From the NCBI GenBank assembly GCA_016930275.1, contig JAFGHA010000145.1, positions 1 through 59,495 on the forward strand: DNA of 59,495 bases. The letters run 5' to 3'. Below are positions 1 through 9,770 of this stretch, in pieces (position 1 is the first letter of the stretch; each line of letters begins with the position of its first letter). The notes under the pieces are model-generated. The model was not told the origin of the DNA. It made no database searches and saw only the letters and a list, made by a program, of their open reading frames with translations. The position numbers were made by a program, and so were the translations under genes. Source of the stretch: Chitinispirillaceae bacterium. GTDB lineage: Bacteria; Fibrobacterota; Chitinivibrionia; Chitinivibrionales; Chitinispirillaceae.

Positions 1-1065
1 GAGATAGGGCCTCTCTTTGGAGATCTGCTCGCACTTTACGAACGGGCAAACCGGCAGAAGGAAACCATTGCACGTCTGCAGACGGATCATGAACAGCATA
101 CGCTTCCCATCATCTTCTCCTGCGATTCCATGCGTGAAGCGATCACCTGTGCCACCACCTTCGCGTCAACCGATTCAACGGTACTCATCACCGGGGAAAC
201 CGGCACCGGCAAGGAACTCTTCGCGCGTTTCGTACATCGCCACTCCAATCGCCGCGACCATGATTTCTGTGCAATCAATTGTGGCGCGCTTCCCGAAACT
301 CTTATTGAATCGGAACTCTTCGGCCATGAAAAAGGGGCATTTACCGGTGCACATCAGCGAAAAGCGGGACTTTTCGAGCGTGCCCGCGGCGGCACCGTTT
401 TTCTTGACGAAATAGGGGAAGTGCCGCTCAACCTGCAGGTCAAACTGCTGCGCGTGCTGCAGGAATCGGAAATGGTACCCGTTGGAGCGACAGCAACCCT
501 CAAGGTTGATGTCCGCATTATCGCCGCCACCAACCGGAATCTTGCCGATGAAGTTGCAAACGGCAATTTCAGAGAGGATCTCTTTTACCGGATCAATGTG
601 CTTGAAATCCCTGTTCCTCCGTTGCGCGACCGGAACCGGGATACCCTTCTGCTAGCCGATTTTTTCATCAGAAAATATGCCGACCGTTTCGGCATACAGG
701 AGAAGGGGCTCTCGCTGCCGGCTCAGGCCAGACTACTCGGCTACCGGTGGCCGGGTAATATCAGGCAACTTGAAAATGTCATGCAGAAAGCGCTGCTTAT
801 CGCGAAAACGAATCTGATCAACGAAACGGATCTTGACCTGCCCGCCGCTACGGGAAATTTATCCGCGTATCAACCACCGGAAACCGTTTCCGACTCCGCA
901 GTCCCGACACTCAAGGAGGCACGCGCCGCAGCTGATTACCAGGTGATCAGCGAAGCACTCAGGAGAGCTGACGGGAATATCAGCATTGCTGCACGGTTAC
1001 TGGATACCGACCGGAAGTGGCTCACCAAGTTAATGAAACTACACGGAATTACCAGCGGGGACTGA
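1..1065 (+). CDS. sigma-54-dependent transcriptional activator, 3' part (5' end outside window)
   Basis: The open frame runs in from base 1 without a start, so the N-terminal sensory part lies outside the window. About 354 residues are visible. They hold an AAA+ sigma-54 interaction domain with Walker A GETGTGKE (visible residues 65-72), the sigma-54 contact loop GAFTGA (about 112-117) and Walker [12 protein letters not shown]. The C-terminal 40 residues ([12 protein letters not shown]) match a Fis-type helix-turn-helix. It would open RNA polymerase-sigma-54 promoters by ATP hydrolysis. Its input signal and targets cannot be read here; it ends well before cysK, which is on the other strand. 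Confidence 0.93.
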   Translation, partial: EIGPLFGDLLALYERANRQKETIARLQTDHEQHTLPIIFSCDSMREAITCATTFASTDSTVLITGETGTGKELFARFVHRHSNRRDHDFCAINCGALPETLIESELFGHEKGAFTGAHQRKAGLFERARGGTVFLDEIGEVPLNLQVKLLRVLQESEMVPVGATATLKVDVRIIAATNRNLADEVANGNFREDLFYRINVLEIPVPPLRDRNRDTLLLADFFIRKYADRFGIQEKGLSLPAQARLLGYRWPGNIRQLENVMQKALLIAKTNLINETDLDLPAATGNLSAYQPPETVSDSAVPTLKEARAAADYQVISEALRRADGNISIAARLLDTDRKWLTKLMKLHGITSGD

Positions 1066-1326
1066 CAGATACCGATCACCGGTATCTGGAAACGACTCCA
1101 TAAGAAGCTTGTTAACTATCTCAAGATAGAATGTAAATACCGTCACTCCCGCGAAGGCGGGTAAACGGTGAAATATAAACAGTGCTATGCACTGAATACT
1201 CTGCGTTTAATGAACGTAGCGATATACCCTTCGGAAATTATAGTAGCGACTTCAACTCCACCCATTCGAAGTTCACGTTCAAGATAATTGTTTTGTTGAA
1301 TTCCTGTACTGTATCACGTGCCGTTC
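1066..1326. other. gene-free stretch with a short palindromic repeat
   Basis: No convincing gene is seen. Bases 1142-1162 carry a short inverted repeat of the type cactcccgcgaaggcgggta, a fragment of a class of dispersed GC-rich palindromes found between bacterial genes. Confidence 0.4.
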
Positions 1327-1745
1327 TTACCACGCCCCGAAATCCGGCAGGGTAACGGTGACCCTCGCTCCGCAGTTCCCCGCAACCATATCATACTGAA
1401 AATCAATATCAACCGCATTCCCTCGCGTACACGCCTTCCACCGGCGATACTTTACTATCGAGCAAACTGCCATAATCGCGGATGCGCAGAGGCCTGTCGT
1501 ACCGCCTCCGAGAAAAACAGGGGTACCGATATCCGCCCCGCCGCTACTTCCGTCAACCGGAATCGTTTCGGCAAAATAATTCACCAGACCCGCACAGAGA
1601 AACACTCCTCCCGTCACTCCGGCGGCACCGAACCAATTATCAATCCGATCGGCGGGTCAGTGCAGAGCGTATCGGTAGCCGCATGAAGCGAAAAAACCGA
1701 TACCATCACCATTCCTAAAAAAAATGTAACCTCTTTTTTCCTATC
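1327..1745 (-). pseudogene. frameshifted small membrane/secreted protein gene
   Basis: Two adjoining frames on the minus strand make one plausible protein. The upstream part reads as a signal peptide (MVMVSVFSLHA) followed by ATDTLCTDPPIGLIIG and a stop. A one-base shift continues as GAAGVTGGVFLCAGLVNYF and then about 75 residues with a second hydrophobic, glycine-rich stretch, ending PDFGAW. A Shine-Dalgarno AGGAGG lies at 1757-1752, but no clean start codon sits at the right distance, so a second small lesion near the start is likely. I do not recognise the family. The reconstructed product would be a protein of about 130 residues with one or two membrane segments. A sequencing error could also explain the shift. 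Confidence 0.42.
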
Positions 1746-2131
1746 TGTCAGCCTCCTGGAATCGGTTCGGTTGAAAATAACAGTCATCGAAGCCCTTCAA
1801 AGAAACTATTGTCTGGAAGTATTTGAAGAATATACTGCTATACAAAAATCAATCGTTATGATTCCGGCAATTAAATATGCGAAGGTTCTCTCACAGCCCG
1901 TCGAAGTGCAACTCCATGGTTCATGGTTTGTCCTCCCGCCAAGCGGGACGGGATCACCATGAGCATAGAAATGATTTAGGTGTATTTATTTGCCGAAGTA
2001 ATAATACGATATTCCACGATAGAAAAAAAAAGGGAATTGATCCCAGTATTTTCCTGTATTGCGATCCTTCGGAGTCAGGATCTCTATCGGTTTCGCAAAC
2101 AACCGGCGATGAGCGATCATAAACTGTTACA
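1746..2131. other. gene-free stretch downstream of cysK
   Basis: Only short, unconvincing frames are present. Nothing recognisable is seen apart from a possible repeat fragment near 1896 (cagcccgtcgaagtg). Confidence 0.3.
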
Positions 2132-3061
2132 TCATGCTACTTCATTGAACAACCAGGTACTCAGATACCGTTCCCCGGTATCGGGCAGCAGTACCACAAT
2201 CAGCTTGCCCTCGTTTTCCGGCCGATTCCCCACCTGCAATGCCGCCCAGAGTGCCGCACCTGAAGATATCCCGATAAAAACGCCCTCTTCGCTCGCCGCC
2301 GCACGAGCAGTGTTCCCGGCATCCTCCTCACGCACCTTCACGATCTCGTCGACAGTATCTCCATTGTAAATATCCGGGATAAATCCCGCACCGATTCCCT
2401 GAAGTTTATGCGGACCAGGTTGTCCGCCCGAAAGCACCGGTGAGTTCTCCGGCTCAACCGCGATAATCTTCACCGCCGGTTTTTTCTTTTTCAATGCTTC
2501 TCCGACACCGGTTATCGTCCCGCCGGTACCCACGCCGGCGATGAAAATATCCACCGTGCCGTCGGTATCACGCCAGATTTCCTCAGCAGTCGTCTCCCGG
2601 TGAATCTGCGGATTCGCCGGATTTTTAAACTGCTGCGGTATAAAGGAATTCGGTGTTTCCGAAGCCAGTTCTTCCGCCTTCAGAATCGCTCCTTTCATTC
2701 CTTTCGCTCCCTCGGTGAGTACCAGCTCCGCCCCCAGCGCCGAAAGAATTTTCCGTCGTTCGATACTCATGGTTTCCGGCATGGTGAGAATCAGTTTGTA
2801 GCCCTTGGCAGCTGCGGTGAATGCGAGTGCAATACCGGTATTTCCCGAAGTCGGTTCAATGATAACCGAATTTTTTGTCAGTGCCCCGTGTTTCTCGGCA
2901 TCCTCAATCATGGCGCACCCTATGCGGTCCTTAACACTCGACATCGGATTGAATGACTCGAGTTTCGCGGCGATTTTGGCACCGCCACCACGACCAAGTT
3001 TGTTTATGGCAACAAGAGGTGTATTGCCGATAAGGCGGGTGATATCAGCTGCAATATTCAT
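2132..3061 (-). CDS. cysK: cysteine synthase A (O-acetylserine sulfhydrylase)
   Basis: The 309-residue protein has the normal length for the family. It makes L-cysteine from O-acetylserine and sulfide with pyridoxal phosphate. The cofactor lysine is K44 in SSVKDR, the substrate loop is TSGNTG (71-76), the phosphate-binding loop is GVGTGGT (176-182), and GISSGAA near residue 265 is the usual C-terminal signature. The ATG follows the ribosome site AGGGAG. The gene stands alone, with its own strong promoter and a palindromic operator upstream. Confidence 0.95.
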   Translation of the reverse strand: MNIAADITRLIGNTPLVAINKLGRGGGAKIAAKLESFNPMSSVKDRIGCAMIEDAEKHGALTKNSVIIEPTSGNTGIALAFTAAAKGYKLILTMPETMSIERRKILSALGAELVLTEGAKGMKGAILKAEELASETPNSFIPQQFKNPANPQIHRETTAEEIWRDTDGTVDIFIAGVGTGGTITGVGEALKKKKPAVKIIAVEPENSPVLSGGQPGPHKLQGIGAGFIPDIYNGDTVDEIVKVREEDAGNTARAAASEEGVFIGISSGAALWAALQVGNRPENEGKLIVVLLPDTGERYLSTWLFNEVA

Positions 3062-3087
3062 AGTTACACTCCCTGTTAATGTTTATT

Positions 3088-3135
3088 ATGTTGATCAACA
3101 TTAATAAATATACAGTATAAGGAGAACAATGTCAA
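3088..3135 (-). promoter_or_regulatory. cysK promoter with overlapping palindromic operator
   Basis: On the minus strand a -35 TTGACA (3135-3130) and a -10 TATATT (3112-3107) are separated by exactly 17 bases. Just downstream, covering the expected start of transcription, is the perfect 14-base palindrome ATGTTGATCAACAT (3088-3101). This is the layout of a repressor-controlled promoter. The binding protein is unknown; an Rrf2-type cysteine or iron-sulfur regulator would fit the target gene, but that is inference. Confidence 0.65.
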
Positions 3136-3200
3136 CATAAAGGGCGTTTAATCAAACGCCCCTATGGCACAAACACCTCGTGATCGGTCTGCGGTAGTAG

Positions 3201-3695
3201 TTATTTTCCGGAAGGATACTCCATAACCACCTCTTCCCGGTGGATCAGTTCGACTTCCGCCGCCTTGAACATTTCAATAGAGACCGCGGCTTTCTGATAG
3301 AGTCTTTTACAGAGTACCTTTTTTATCCCGACCCGTATGATCGCCATTGCACAGGCCATACAGGGGGTCATGGAACAATAGAGCGTCGCACCTTCGAGGG
3401 AAATACCTGTTTTTGCCGCCTGCAGAATCGCATTCATTTCGGCATGGATCGTCCGGATGCAGTGCCGGTGCGGATCGCCGGATTTCTCCAGATTATCATC
3501 CAGATCCTGTATTTCCACCATCATATGCCCTGCCTCAAGACAGTGGGCCTGTCCCGGTGCGCTGCCGACGTACCCGGTGGTGAGAATCGCATTGTTTCGT
3601 ACAATGACGCATCCGCTCCGTCCCCGGTCGCAGGTCGCCCGTTTTGCGATTGAATCTACTACTTCAAAAAAATAGTCATTCCATGTCGGTCGCAT
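3201..3695 (-). CDS. deoxycytidylate (dCMP) deaminase family protein
   Basis: The 164-residue zinc deaminase converts dCMP to dUMP for thymidylate synthesis. The zinc and proton-shuttle motif HAE is at 84-86 and the second zinc motif PCMAC at 111-115. An extra Cys/His-containing region before HAE (HCLEAGH, HRHCI) is common in dCMP deaminases. I chose the ATG at 3695 because AAAGGA lies at the right distance. A TTG start at 3737 would add 14 residues that are not part of the domain. The gene is solitary; a MITE-like repeat follows its 5' side. Confidence 0.88.
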   Translation of the reverse strand: MRPTWNDYFFEVVDSIAKRATCDRGRSGCVIVRNNAILTTGYVGSAPGQAHCLEAGHMMVEIQDLDDNLEKSGDPHRHCIRTIHAEMNAILQAAKTGISLEGATLYCSMTPCMACAMAIIRVGIKKVLCKRLYQKAAVSIEMFKAAEVELIHREEVVMEYPSGK

Positions 3696-3744
3696 ATTCG
3701 GTCCTTTGAAAATATTCACGCCTGTTCCTTTAAACAAGTTTCAG

Positions 3745-3900
3745 TTCAGCATTGACATTTACGCCCCCTAAATCCCCCGCAGGGGAACGTTAATTGAATC
3801 ATACTCTATTATATTTCAAATCCTTACAAGTCCCCCTTCGGGGGATTTAGGGGGTTTCCTGATCAAGGATCTGAAAAGTATCTTCTTTAGGACAGCTCCT
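3745..3900. repeat. MITE-like repeat, copy 1
   Basis: The core has perfect 15-base terminal inverted repeats, CCCCCTAAATCCCCC at 3764-3778 and its complement at 3840-3854, giving an element of about 91 bases with no coding capacity. The flanking sequence ttcagcattgacatttacg is also shared with a second, decayed copy at 20486. This is the layout of a non-autonomous miniature transposable element or a mobile intergenic palindrome. Confidence 0.65.
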
Positions 3901-3901
3901 A

Positions 3902-4651
3902 CTAAAATACTATTGCCAACCACCCACTCAGCCCTGTAACCGCGAAAAAACTGTTGAAACGGTCGACCACCCCTCCCTGTCCGGGCAGGAGCATGCTGTA
4001 ATCCCTGATCGAACAGAGCCGTTTGTATTTCGACGCTGCCAGATCGGCAAGAATCCCGACACCTGCCGCCATTCCTCCCCACAAAAGACTGTACAGCGGA
4101 GAATATCCCGCCAACTCCCGGCAGATCATCGCAGCAATCATCGCCGCGACCGTCCCACCGACTGCACCTTCAACCGTTTTCGCCGGACTGATCGCGGGGG
4201 CAAGCGGGTGCCTCCCGATGAGCTGTCCGACGATCTGGCTGTAGGCATCAAGCACGCAGACAATCAGGTAGAGATAAGCAATCCGTGCCGGTGCGGTATG
4301 CGACACATAATAAAGCGCACCCGCCGCACTCGCACCATATACAACAAATGCGGCAATCGTGGAACGGAACATCCGTCCCCGACGCCGTGCGGCGGCGATC
4401 AACTCTCCGAACCCGGCCGCCAGAAGTACGGCGAACAACGGAAAGAATACTGTAACACCTGAAAAAGCACAAAGCAGCATGACGTGCGTAATGATAAAAT
4501 AGCTGAAAAACTTGAGCTTTCGTGCCTTTCGTTCATCCGCCGTAACACGACGCGACGCGACATACATCCCGATGCCACCGAGAAGAAATCCCGATTCAAC
4601 AACCGGCACCAAAGGATACAACGTACTCCATGGTACTCCTACCGGCAGCAT
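3902..4651 (-). CDS. cdsA: phosphatidate cytidylyltransferase
   Basis: The 249-residue polytopic membrane protein makes CDP-diacylglycerol from phosphatidic acid and CTP. The family signature is clear: SPAKTVEG (155-162) and PGQGGVVDRFNS (223-234) with the catalytic/metal aspartate D230. Several hydrophobic segments span the protein, with a relatively short N-terminus. The start overlaps the end of the diacylglycerol kinase gene by 13 bases, so the two are probably translated together. It is the last gene of a three-gene lipid operon. Confidence 0.9.
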   Translation of the reverse strand: MLPVGVPWSTLYPLVPVVESGFLLGGIGMYVASRRVTADERKARKLKFFSYFIITHVMLLCAFSGVTVFFPLFAVLLAAGFGELIAAARRRGRMFRSTIAAFVVYGASAAGALYYVSHTAPARIAYLYLIVCVLDAYSQIVGQLIGRHPLAPAISPAKTVEGAVGGTVAAMIAAMICRELAGYSPLYSLLWGGMAAGVGILADLAASKYKRLCSIRDYSMLLPGQGGVVDRFNSFFAVTGLSGWLAIVF

Positions 4652-5514
4652 CGCAGTGCCCCCGGCTTCACCTTCATCGATACCCGGATGATATCACGTA
4701 CTATCTCTCCGTCAATCATCAGCAGCTGCGGGTGCTGCAACTCCAGATCGACAGAGGCAGCGCTGCGAACCGAGACCGGACGATAAAAACCGAGTCGCGT
4801 CAACACCGAAACGATATGCAGTACCTGTCCGAAAAAACCGGCGTCCGTTTCCATAAGATCAGCCGATCCGTCGCTGCTGCATGTATCAGGAAACAACTCG
4901 AAGTTCGCTGCAAACCGAACGTTCTGAAAAATGATACCGGTACGCCAGAGATCGTCTCCCTGTTCTCCATCAACCGACACATGTAAAGGGATGGCGGAAT
5001 TTCGAAGTGCGGCATAAAAAGATGCGACAGGATAGCAGAGCGGTCCCAGTTTTTTCAAATGCCGGTTCGCCAGATCCGTCACCCTTGCCGCATAACCGAT
5101 CGAAGCGGTACTCGTGCATAACCGCCGCCCGGCCGTACCATCGGAAAAAGTAAAGCTGAAATCAAGCAGGTCAATCGGCGAATCACCTTCGGCATGTACA
5201 CGGGTAAAGGCCTGCTTCAGTGTTCTGATCCCCATATCCCGCGCAAGCGAATTCCCGGTTCCCGTCGGGATAACGGCAAGCCGTTGGCGAGTACAATCCA
5301 TACCGTTCACGACTTCACCAATGGTTCCATCACCTCCGATCGCGACAAATACATCGGCGGACGATTCCCGCGCGGCAATTTCACTGCAGTGACCCGGATA
5401 CTCAGATACAGCATATCCACCGATGATATCGCTGATTTTTTCAAGAAGTTGCCTTTGCAGACGGCCGGTTTTTCCGTTCCCCGCAACAGGGTTCAGTATC
5501 GCGAAACGCTTCAT
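4639..5514 (-). CDS. diacylglycerol/lipid kinase (DagK/YegS family)
   Basis: The 291-residue cytoplasmic lipid kinase has the nucleotide-binding motif GGDGT (60-64) and the following PTGTGNSLAR. It starts with MKRFAILNPVAGNGK, which fits the family. I chose the ATG at 5514 because it overlaps the stop of the upstream gene as ATGA and begins exactly at the domain; a longer frame to 5622 only adds antisense-like sequence. It would phosphorylate diacylglycerol or a related lipid, feeding phosphatidate to the adjacent CdsA. The exact lipid is not readable. Confidence 0.88.
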   Translation of the reverse strand: MKRFAILNPVAGNGKTGRLQRQLLEKISDIIGGYAVSEYPGHCSEIAARESSADVFVAIGGDGTIGEVVNGMDCTRQRLAVIPTGTGNSLARDMGIRTLKQAFTRVHAEGDSPIDLLDFSFTFSDGTAGRRLCTSTASIGYAARVTDLANRHLKKLGPLCYPVASFYAALRNSAIPLHVSVDGEQGDDLWRTGIIFQNVRFAANFELFPDTCSSDGSADLMETDAGFFGQVLHIVSVLTRLGFYRPVSVRSAASVDLELQHPQLLMIDGEIVRDIIRVSMKVKPGALRCCR

Positions 5515-6092
5515 ACGCCGACCGGTTTCTTTTTCAGCACCCAGTATAAACCCTTTACATCTGTTGCATACTTGGGAAGCAGACGGGCAAGAATCATCTC
5601 CTCGATATTGGCCACGATGCATATCACCATCGCGGGATAAAAGAGAAACGCCTTGAATCCGAACAGAAACAGCGACATGACGAATGCCCCCTGCACATAG
5701 GCCGTTATTTTTGATAGATAGGTATGAAAAGCGTTGAATGCCATCCGGTAGCTGATGAAGGAACTGATCTTTTCCAGAATATAGAAACCGAAAATCATCG
5801 TCAGTGCCGGCCAGTAGAGCTTGACGAAGTCAATTCGGAACATGAAGATTCCCGCCACGGCGGATGCATAGGTTCCCATGTCGGCGGCGGAATCCAGAAA
5901 GGCTCCCAGTTTTGTACAAAGATGAAATACCCGTGCGATAACACCATCAACGATATCGCTGAGCAGTGCAGCGAGCAGAAGCCAGGTAAAAGGGGTCTCA
6001 CGCCCGCTGAAAACACAGAACAGCATTACCGGCACCGATACTAACCGGCAGGCCGATATAAAATTAGGAAGATTCAGATTCTTTTTATCCAC
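5511..6092 (-). CDS. CDP-alcohol phosphatidyltransferase
   Basis: The protein transfers a phosphatidyl group from CDP-diacylglycerol to an alcohol. The signature D-G-x2-A-R-x8-G-x3-D-x3-D is present at residues 49-71 (DGVIAR ... GAFLDSAAD), followed by four hydrophobic segments. GTG at 6092 has a good ribosome site (AAAGGAAG) and begins right at the domain (DKKNLNLPN). An ATG at 6131 would add 13 residues without a clear ribosome site. The acceptor (glycerol phosphate, inositol or other) cannot be told. First gene of the lipid operon; ATGA overlap to the kinase. Confidence 0.88.
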   Translation of the reverse strand: MDKKNLNLPNFISACRLVSVPVMLFCVFSGRETPFTWLLLAALLSDIVDGVIARVFHLCTKLGAFLDSAADMGTYASAVAGIFMFRIDFVKLYWPALTMIFGFYILEKISSFISYRMAFNAFHTYLSKITAYVQGAFVMSLFLFGFKAFLFYPAMVICIVANIEEMILARLLPKYATDVKGLYWVLKKKPVGV

Positions 6093-6353
6093 AGCACTTC
6101 CTTTCGGGCAGCTTACCGTTGAATAACTCATTTTATCTTTATCACGCGTACGTCGGACAAATCAATGTTCTCGACGGGAACACGGGTAAAATTACACGCT
6201 CTGATATGAAGCAGATTTACCGGCAATACCATTTACAATATACTCAATCATTCGACATTTCAAAATAGCCGACTGGTCCGGTCGGAATAATTATTTTATG
6301 ATCGGCAACAGATACGTCCTGCTGTTAAACCGGTGTTTGAAGGGACATGACCG

Positions 6354-7250
6354 ATGCATGCCGCCTCTCCCCTGTATTCCGACAGTTCCCTTACGGATCT
6401 CGAACAGTACCTTTCCGATCGGGAAGCCGAAGTACCTGATCTCACTCCGGGTACCGCCGCGGGATTTGTCTGGGCGGACGGTACTCCGTCGGTTACCGAC
6501 TATTCTCTGGTGTACCTCCACGGGTTTTCCGCCACGCGGAAAGAAACCTGGCCACTGTCAGACAACATCGCGCGAAGGCTCGGCGCCAACCTTTATTACC
6601 CCCGTCTTACGGGACATGGTTCTTCGGGTGAAGCACTTGCCGGGGCTACCGCCTCGGTATGGATGCGGGATACCATCGAAGCGATAGCCATCGGACAGCG
6701 AATCGGGAAAAAGGTGATTTTAGTGGGAATGTCGACCGGTGCGACACTGGCGGTCCGCTATGTTATGGAACATGAAGACCCTTCGATTATCGCGCTGGTG
6801 TGTATCTCCCCCAATTTCGGTCTCAGAAACAGAATACTACATCTGTTTGCCTCTCCAGTCGCCTTGCCATTTATCACACTTCTACGAGGTAATCATGCGG
6901 GATTCCGACCGTTCAATCCGGAACACCAAAAATACTGGACAAACCGGTATCCTCTGAGCGCCCTCCGCCAGCTTCTTCTGACCGTCGCGGCCACCAGCCG
7001 GCACCAGCAACCGGCACTATCTCAACCGGTCCTGATAGTATACTCGCCCGACGACCGTCTGCTTGCCATCAGGAATATTCACCGTTTCTACCGACGGCTG
7101 AAAGCACCGGCCAAAGAGTTGTTCCCGATTACCGGATGCGACAACCGTGAGTCACATGTCATTGCAGGGACCATCTGCGCTCCTTCCACAACCCGGCCAA
7201 TCGAAGAGGCGACCCTTTCTTTTTTAAAAAAACATCTTTCCCCGCCCTGA
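6354..7250 (+). CDS. alpha/beta-hydrolase (esterase/lysophospholipase-like)
   Basis: The 298-residue protein has the oxyanion region YLHGFSATR (54-62), the nucleophile elbow GMSTG with S127, and candidate acid and base residues in SPDDR and ESHVIAG near the C-terminus. It resembles carboxylesterases and monoacylglycerol lipases. No signal peptide is seen. The ATG follows AGGGA with 8 bases between. It is divergent from the phospholipid operon, so a role in lipid turnover is possible but inferred. An imperfect inverted repeat, CCGAC...GTCGG, lies near 6270 upstream. Confidence 0.8.
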   Translation: MHAASPLYSDSSLTDLEQYLSDREAEVPDLTPGTAAGFVWADGTPSVTDYSLVYLHGFSATRKETWPLSDNIARRLGANLYYPRLTGHGSSGEALAGATASVWMRDTIEAIAIGQRIGKKVILVGMSTGATLAVRYVMEHEDPSIIALVCISPNFGLRNRILHLFASPVALPFITLLRGNHAGFRPFNPEHQKYWTNRYPLSALRQLLLTVAATSRHQQPALSQPVLIVYSPDDRLLAIRNIHRFYRRLKAPAKELFPITGCDNRESHVIAGTICAPSTTRPIEEATLSFLKKHLSPP

Positions 7251-7298
7251 ACCGTTTTCCCCTTTTTTCCCGATCCACCGCAATGGCATACTGAGAGT

Positions 7299-8552
7299 AT
7301 GTCCTGTTTCATCAAACGGTTCATATTCGTTCTGACAGCCGTACGGGTACTCTACTCGGCGGATGTCGCCACCCTCAACAAACAGGGGGTCGAAGCGTGC
7401 AACCGGGAAGAATTCGAAAAAGCGGTTCCATTGCTCATCGACGCCCTGCACGCCTCTCCCGGAAATCCGACAATCAGTAAAAACCTTTCTGCGGCAGGAT
7501 GCGCGCTCGCCTACCGACAGGATCACAACGGTTCACCCGATACCGCACTCGCCACACTCAGGAACATCTATTCTCTCATACCCGGTAATTCAGCCGTCCG
7601 CAATGCGCTGGTGGCATTGCTTGTCAACCAGGGTACCATTGCGTTACGCGATAACTGCCTTTCCAACGCCCGGCACTATACCGATGAAGCATTACTTATC
7701 GCCCCCGCCAATGCCACCGCCTGCTGCCTCGCCGGAGATATTGCCTACCGGCAGAACGACCTGCCCGCCGCCAGAGCATTCTGGGAAGAGGCCCGGAAAT
7801 CCGAGCCGTCCAACCGCTTTGTCGCGCAACGCCTTGAACGTGTCGGAAAAGATCTTGACACAGAGCGCTCCTTTTCCTCTACCGAGGCATCCCACTTCGA
7901 CATCCGCTTTGATTACCGGAACCTGGGCAACAGCATTTTTGACATCAGAGATTTTCTCATGGAAGCATACAATACCGTGGGACAGGACCTCAACCTGTTT
8001 CCTTCACACACGGTTGCGGTAATCCTGTACGGAGAACATGAATTCCGTATGACCAACAATGTCCCGGAGTTCATTGCCGGACTCTACGACGGGAAAATCC
8101 GTGTTCCTGTGGATTTTTCCAAATATCCGCTCACGACACTCAAAGGGATTCTTTTTCATGAGTATACCCATGCAGTGATTCATACGATCGCCGGTCCCTC
8201 CTGTCCTTTGTGGCTCAATGAGGGAATCGCCATGCGGGAAATGAAAATGCCCCTTCCCGTACAATCCGATCTGGTTCGTCGGGCGCTCTCCTCAGGAACC
8301 ACGATTCCATACGCACAACTCGGTGACCAATCCGTATGGAACGATCCGTCACAGGTGTTTCTCGCCTATGCTCAGTCGTGGATAATGGCTGAGTATCTGT
8401 TTCACCGGTGGAGCAACAGTCAGATCCGGGAGCTTCTCTCCCGATGCAAAAAAGGAACACCGATCGAAACCATAATGAAAGAAGAGCTGGGCAGGACGCC
8501 AGAACAGTTCGATCGGGAATGGAAAGAGTACGCAAAGTCGGTGTTACATTGA
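7299..8552 (+). CDS. TPR protein with peptidase MA-type metalloprotease domain
   Basis: The 417-residue protein starts with a signal-like N-terminus (about 20 residues). Residues 22-185 are helical tetratricopeptide-type repeats. The C-terminal half is a gluzincin metallopeptidase with the zinc motif HEYTH (287-291) and the downstream glutamate in WLNEG (E308). It is probably exported or periplasmic. The family often acts on envelope substrates, but the substrate is unknown. It lies 48 bases after the esterase and could share its transcript. Confidence 0.85.
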   Translation: MSCFIKRFIFVLTAVRVLYSADVATLNKQGVEACNREEFEKAVPLLIDALHASPGNPTISKNLSAAGCALAYRQDHNGSPDTALATLRNIYSLIPGNSAVRNALVALLVNQGTIALRDNCLSNARHYTDEALLIAPANATACCLAGDIAYRQNDLPAARAFWEEARKSEPSNRFVAQRLERVGKDLDTERSFSSTEASHFDIRFDYRNLGNSIFDIRDFLMEAYNTVGQDLNLFPSHTVAVILYGEHEFRMTNNVPEFIAGLYDGKIRVPVDFSKYPLTTLKGILFHEYTHAVIHTIAGPSCPLWLNEGIAMREMKMPLPVQSDLVRRALSSGTTIPYAQLGDQSVWNDPSQVFLAYAQSWIMAEYLFHRWSNSQIRELLSRCKKGTPIETIMKEELGRTPEQFDREWKEYAKSVLH

Positions 8553-8803
8553 TAGGCCACTAAACCTGCCACTCCATGCGATCCCCCGTCCTGTGGGATG
8601 TCTGATTCTTGTATTTATTTCTTTAAGATACCTATTTTCATCATGTATCAGATTTTCTGATCGGCCAAAAGGGCAATTTTCAGGAAAAACAATAGTGGGA
8701 TTCATAGGACAGAGGAAGTCCAGTAAATTCATACAGAAAGCGGAAAAAGAGAATACCTATCAATATAGTCTCTTCGGGACCTGAATAGAATTGAGAAGAA
8801 ATC
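8553..8803. other. intergenic region without recognised gene
   Basis: About 250 bases. A weak hairpin (atccc...gggat) near 8580 lacks a T-run. Short frames here have no family features. Confidence 0.3.
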
Positions 8804-9628
8804 ATGTACGGAAAATCGGCGAACGAAAACAGGTGGACTATTATTGCGCTTATAAGCCTTGTGATCCTCCTGCCACATACAGCCTTCTCACAGAAACAGC
8901 GTCTTCCCGAATCGAAGATCAACGACCTGAGTAAAAAGAGCCTCTTCATCAATATCATAAAGGATGGTTCAGTCACCGGTCGTGCAACCGGGTTTTTGGT
9001 GCTTTGGAAAAACAGGCCTTACCTGATTACCAATTGGCACGTTGTTACCGGCCACCATCCGCTCGATCCGTTGCAGTATGCCGAGAAACGGCGGCCAGAC
9101 AGTCTGAGAATTATTTTTCACGCCTGGAGTACCGGTGTCTGGATCAAGGGGGGAGGAGAAGCCATTTTCGACACGTCGGGAAACCCCCGTTATTTCGAGC
9201 ATCCCGATAAATGGGTCGATATCGTTGCCCTGCCCATTGCCAATTTTGATACGACATTGCTGAAGCTTCACTATTTCGATCTTTCGCTCAGGAATTCAAA
9301 CCTCATTCCGGAAGTGGGCATGCCGGTATTTATCATCGGGTTCATCGAAGGACTGACCGGACCGGGTGTATTTCCGATATGGAAAGCTGGCCATATCGCC
9401 TCCGAGCCGAGTCTCAAATACCGCGGCAACGAAGCGTTTTTAATCGATGCGACCACACGCGGGGGCATGAGCGGATCACCGGTGGTTTTAAAGCAGAAAA
9501 ACTGCACGACCGGTAAAGATGATATCGTTTTTCTCGGAGTATACGCAGGCAGGCTGTCACAGAATTCGGAAATCGGCCTGGTATGGAAACCGCAGAATAT
9601 CATGGCAATATTGGAGACTATCAAGTGA
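8804..9628 (+). CDS. secreted trypsin-like serine protease
   Basis: The 274-residue protein has an N-terminal hydrophobic export segment ending near AFSQ (residue 30). The chymotrypsin-fold triad is visible as H79 in TNWHVV, D139 in DIVALP and S223 in GGMSGSP. The fold is complete and of normal length for the small S1/S46-like stress-type proteases, without a PDZ domain. It would cleave proteins in the periplasm or outside. It stands alone between the metalloprotease and the patatin gene. Confidence 0.82.
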   Translation: MYGKSANENRWTIIALISLVILLPHTAFSQKQRLPESKINDLSKKSLFINIIKDGSVTGRATGFLVLWKNRPYLITNWHVVTGHHPLDPLQYAEKRRPDSLRIIFHAWSTGVWIKGGGEAIFDTSGNPRYFEHPDKWVDIVALPIANFDTTLLKLHYFDLSLRNSNLIPEVGMPVFIIGFIEGLTGPGVFPIWKAGHIASEPSLKYRGNEAFLIDATTRGGMSGSPVVLKQKNCTTGKDDIVFLGVYAGRLSQNSEIGLVWKPQNIMAILETIK

Positions 9629-9770
9629 CAGGAACACCTATGAACGAAACAGGTAAACGGATCCTCCGCCAAGAATAACGGCCCCGCACCGTTCCCTGGA
9701 GGACGGCTGAAAAATGAAAACGTGATTGATTCCCCATGACCGGACACCCTCACCCCCAAAAGGAGCCATC

